Source of the DNA: Acidobacteriota bacterium
Lineage (GTDB): Bacteria; Acidobacteriota; Blastocatellia; Pyrinomonadales; Pyrinomonadaceae
Length of the DNA stretch: 5,423 nucleotides
Reading direction: 5' to 3'
Assembly: GCA_013696385.1 (NCBI GenBank)
Contig: JACCYR010000078.1
Coordinates: 1-5,423 of the forward strand
Under the pieces are notes generated by a model, which ran no database searches, was not told the origin of the DNA, and worked only from the letters and a program-made list of their open reading frames with translations. Shown one piece after another: positions 4,716-5,423 of the stretch. The translations under genes were made by a program, and so were the position numbers. Position 1 is the stretch's first letter. Each line of letters starts with the position of its first letter.

Positions 4716-5423
4716 ATGTTTCGGCACGTTAAAAATATACATTTCATCGGTATCGGCGGCATTGGAATGAGCGGCATTGCCGAAGTTTTGTGCAATCTGG
4801 ATTTTACTGTTTCGGGTTCGGATTTGAAGAAATCAAAAAACACCGACCGGCTTGAAAAACTCGGCGCGAAGATTTATGAAGGACACGCGGCAGAAAATGT
4901 CGGCGACGCGCAGGTTGTCGTTTATTCATCGGCAGTAAAAGAAGATAACCCGGAAGTCATTTTTGCCAGGGAAAACAAAATTCCCGTCATTCCGCGGGCT
5001 GAAATGCTGGCGGAATTAATGACCTTAAAACCGTATTCGGTAGCGGTTGCCGGAACACACGGAAAAACTTCGACAACTTCGATGATTGCGACAATTCTCG
5101 GACACGCCGGAGTTGAACCGACAACGGTTGTCGGCGGTGTGGTTGACACGCTCGGCTCAAACGCAAAACTTGGCACGAGCGATTGGTTCGTCGCCGAAGC
5201 CGACGAAAGCGACCGTTCTTTTTTGATGTTAAATCCGACGCTTGCCGTCGTTACAAACATTGATAAAGAACATATGGAATCTTACAAAGGTATGGACGAT
5301 GTTGTACAGTGTTTTACGGATTTCATTAACAAAGTTCCGTTTTACGGCGCGGCGGTCATGTGTCTCGACGACCCGAATGTGCAGCTTATTATTCCGAAAC
5401 TAAAACGCCGCCGCGTAACTTAC
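4716..5423 (+). CDS. murC: UDP-N-acetylmuramate--L-alanine ligase, 5' part (cut by window end)
   Basis: MurC is the cytoplasmic ligase that adds L-alanine to UDP-MurNAc, the first amino-acid step of the stem peptide. The window holds the first 236 residues, about half of a usual MurC, and the frame is open to the edge. The N-terminal UDP-binding domain shows the MurC-specific IGIGGIGMSGIAE at 11-23. YSSAVKEDNPE and PRAEMLAELM follow. The ATP P-loop GTHGKTSTTS is at 113-122, where the His is typical of MurC, and EADESDRSF at 161-169 and the NIDKEHMESY motif belong to the central domain. The C-terminal domain is outside the window. The ATG at 4716 is the only plausible start: the frame is open back through the array, but it contains no ATG, GTG or TTG there. 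Translation starts four bases after the CAAAATC array without a recognisable ribosome site. Confidence 0.96.
   Translation, partial: MFRHVKNIHFIGIGGIGMSGIAEVLCNLDFTVSGSDLKKSKNTDRLEKLGAKIYEGHAAENVGDAQVVVYSSAVKEDNPEVIFARENKIPVIPRAEMLAELMTLKPYSVAVAGTHGKTSTTSMIATILGHAGVEPTTVVGGVVDTLGSNAKLGTSDWFVAEADESDRSFLMLNPTLAVVTNIDKEHMESYKGMDDVVQCFTDFINKVPFYGAAVMCLDDPNVQLIIPKLKRRRVTY

Overview
The window is a stretch of a bacterial division and cell wall (dcw) cluster, all on the + strand: a four-helix-bundle (S23/IVP family) gene, murD, a small secreted protein of unknown function, ftsW, murG and the first half of murC. The order murD-ftsW-murG-murC is the classical dcw order, so mraY probably lies just left of the window (inference). 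Moderate G+C (about 48% in a hand count of 481-780), the FtsW motif LPYPYSDFIFA and a MurG with MDSN in place of HEQN suggest a Gram-negative lineage away from the Proteobacteria. Acidobacteriota (Blastocatellia-like) is my best guess, at low to moderate confidence.

Layout: 1-453 is a four-helix-bundle gene bracketed by oppositely oriented 7-bp tandem repeats. 457-2297 is murD overlapped by the small secreted ORF (ATGA junction). 2310-3491 is ftsW. 3492-3568 is a junction filled largely by a second inverted pair of heptamer arrays. 3569-4651 is murG. 4650-4712 is a third inverted pair of heptamer arrays. 4716 to the window end is murC, cut by the edge. No gene-free stretch exceeds 80 bases.

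The Mur/Fts genes form one pathway. MurC adds L-Ala and MurD adds D-Glu to the UDP-MurNAc precursor, MurG converts lipid I to lipid II, and FtsW polymerises lipid II at the septum. The secreted ORF is translationally coupled to murD and may be a lineage-specific envelope protein.

The unusual signal is the heptamer architecture. Three of the junctions carry a left array of 7-mers and a right array of roughly reverse-complementary 7-mers. The right array always ends 0-3 bases before the start codon of the next gene (murD, murG, murC) and occupies the place of a Shine-Dalgarno sequence. The unit sequence differs between sites, but unit length and geometry are constant. At one site the space between the arms holds the four-helix-bundle gene; at the other two the arms are nearly touching. 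I propose these are one family of small insertion elements, with the four-helix-bundle gene as the gene-bearing form. The repeats are seen directly; mobility and function are inference.
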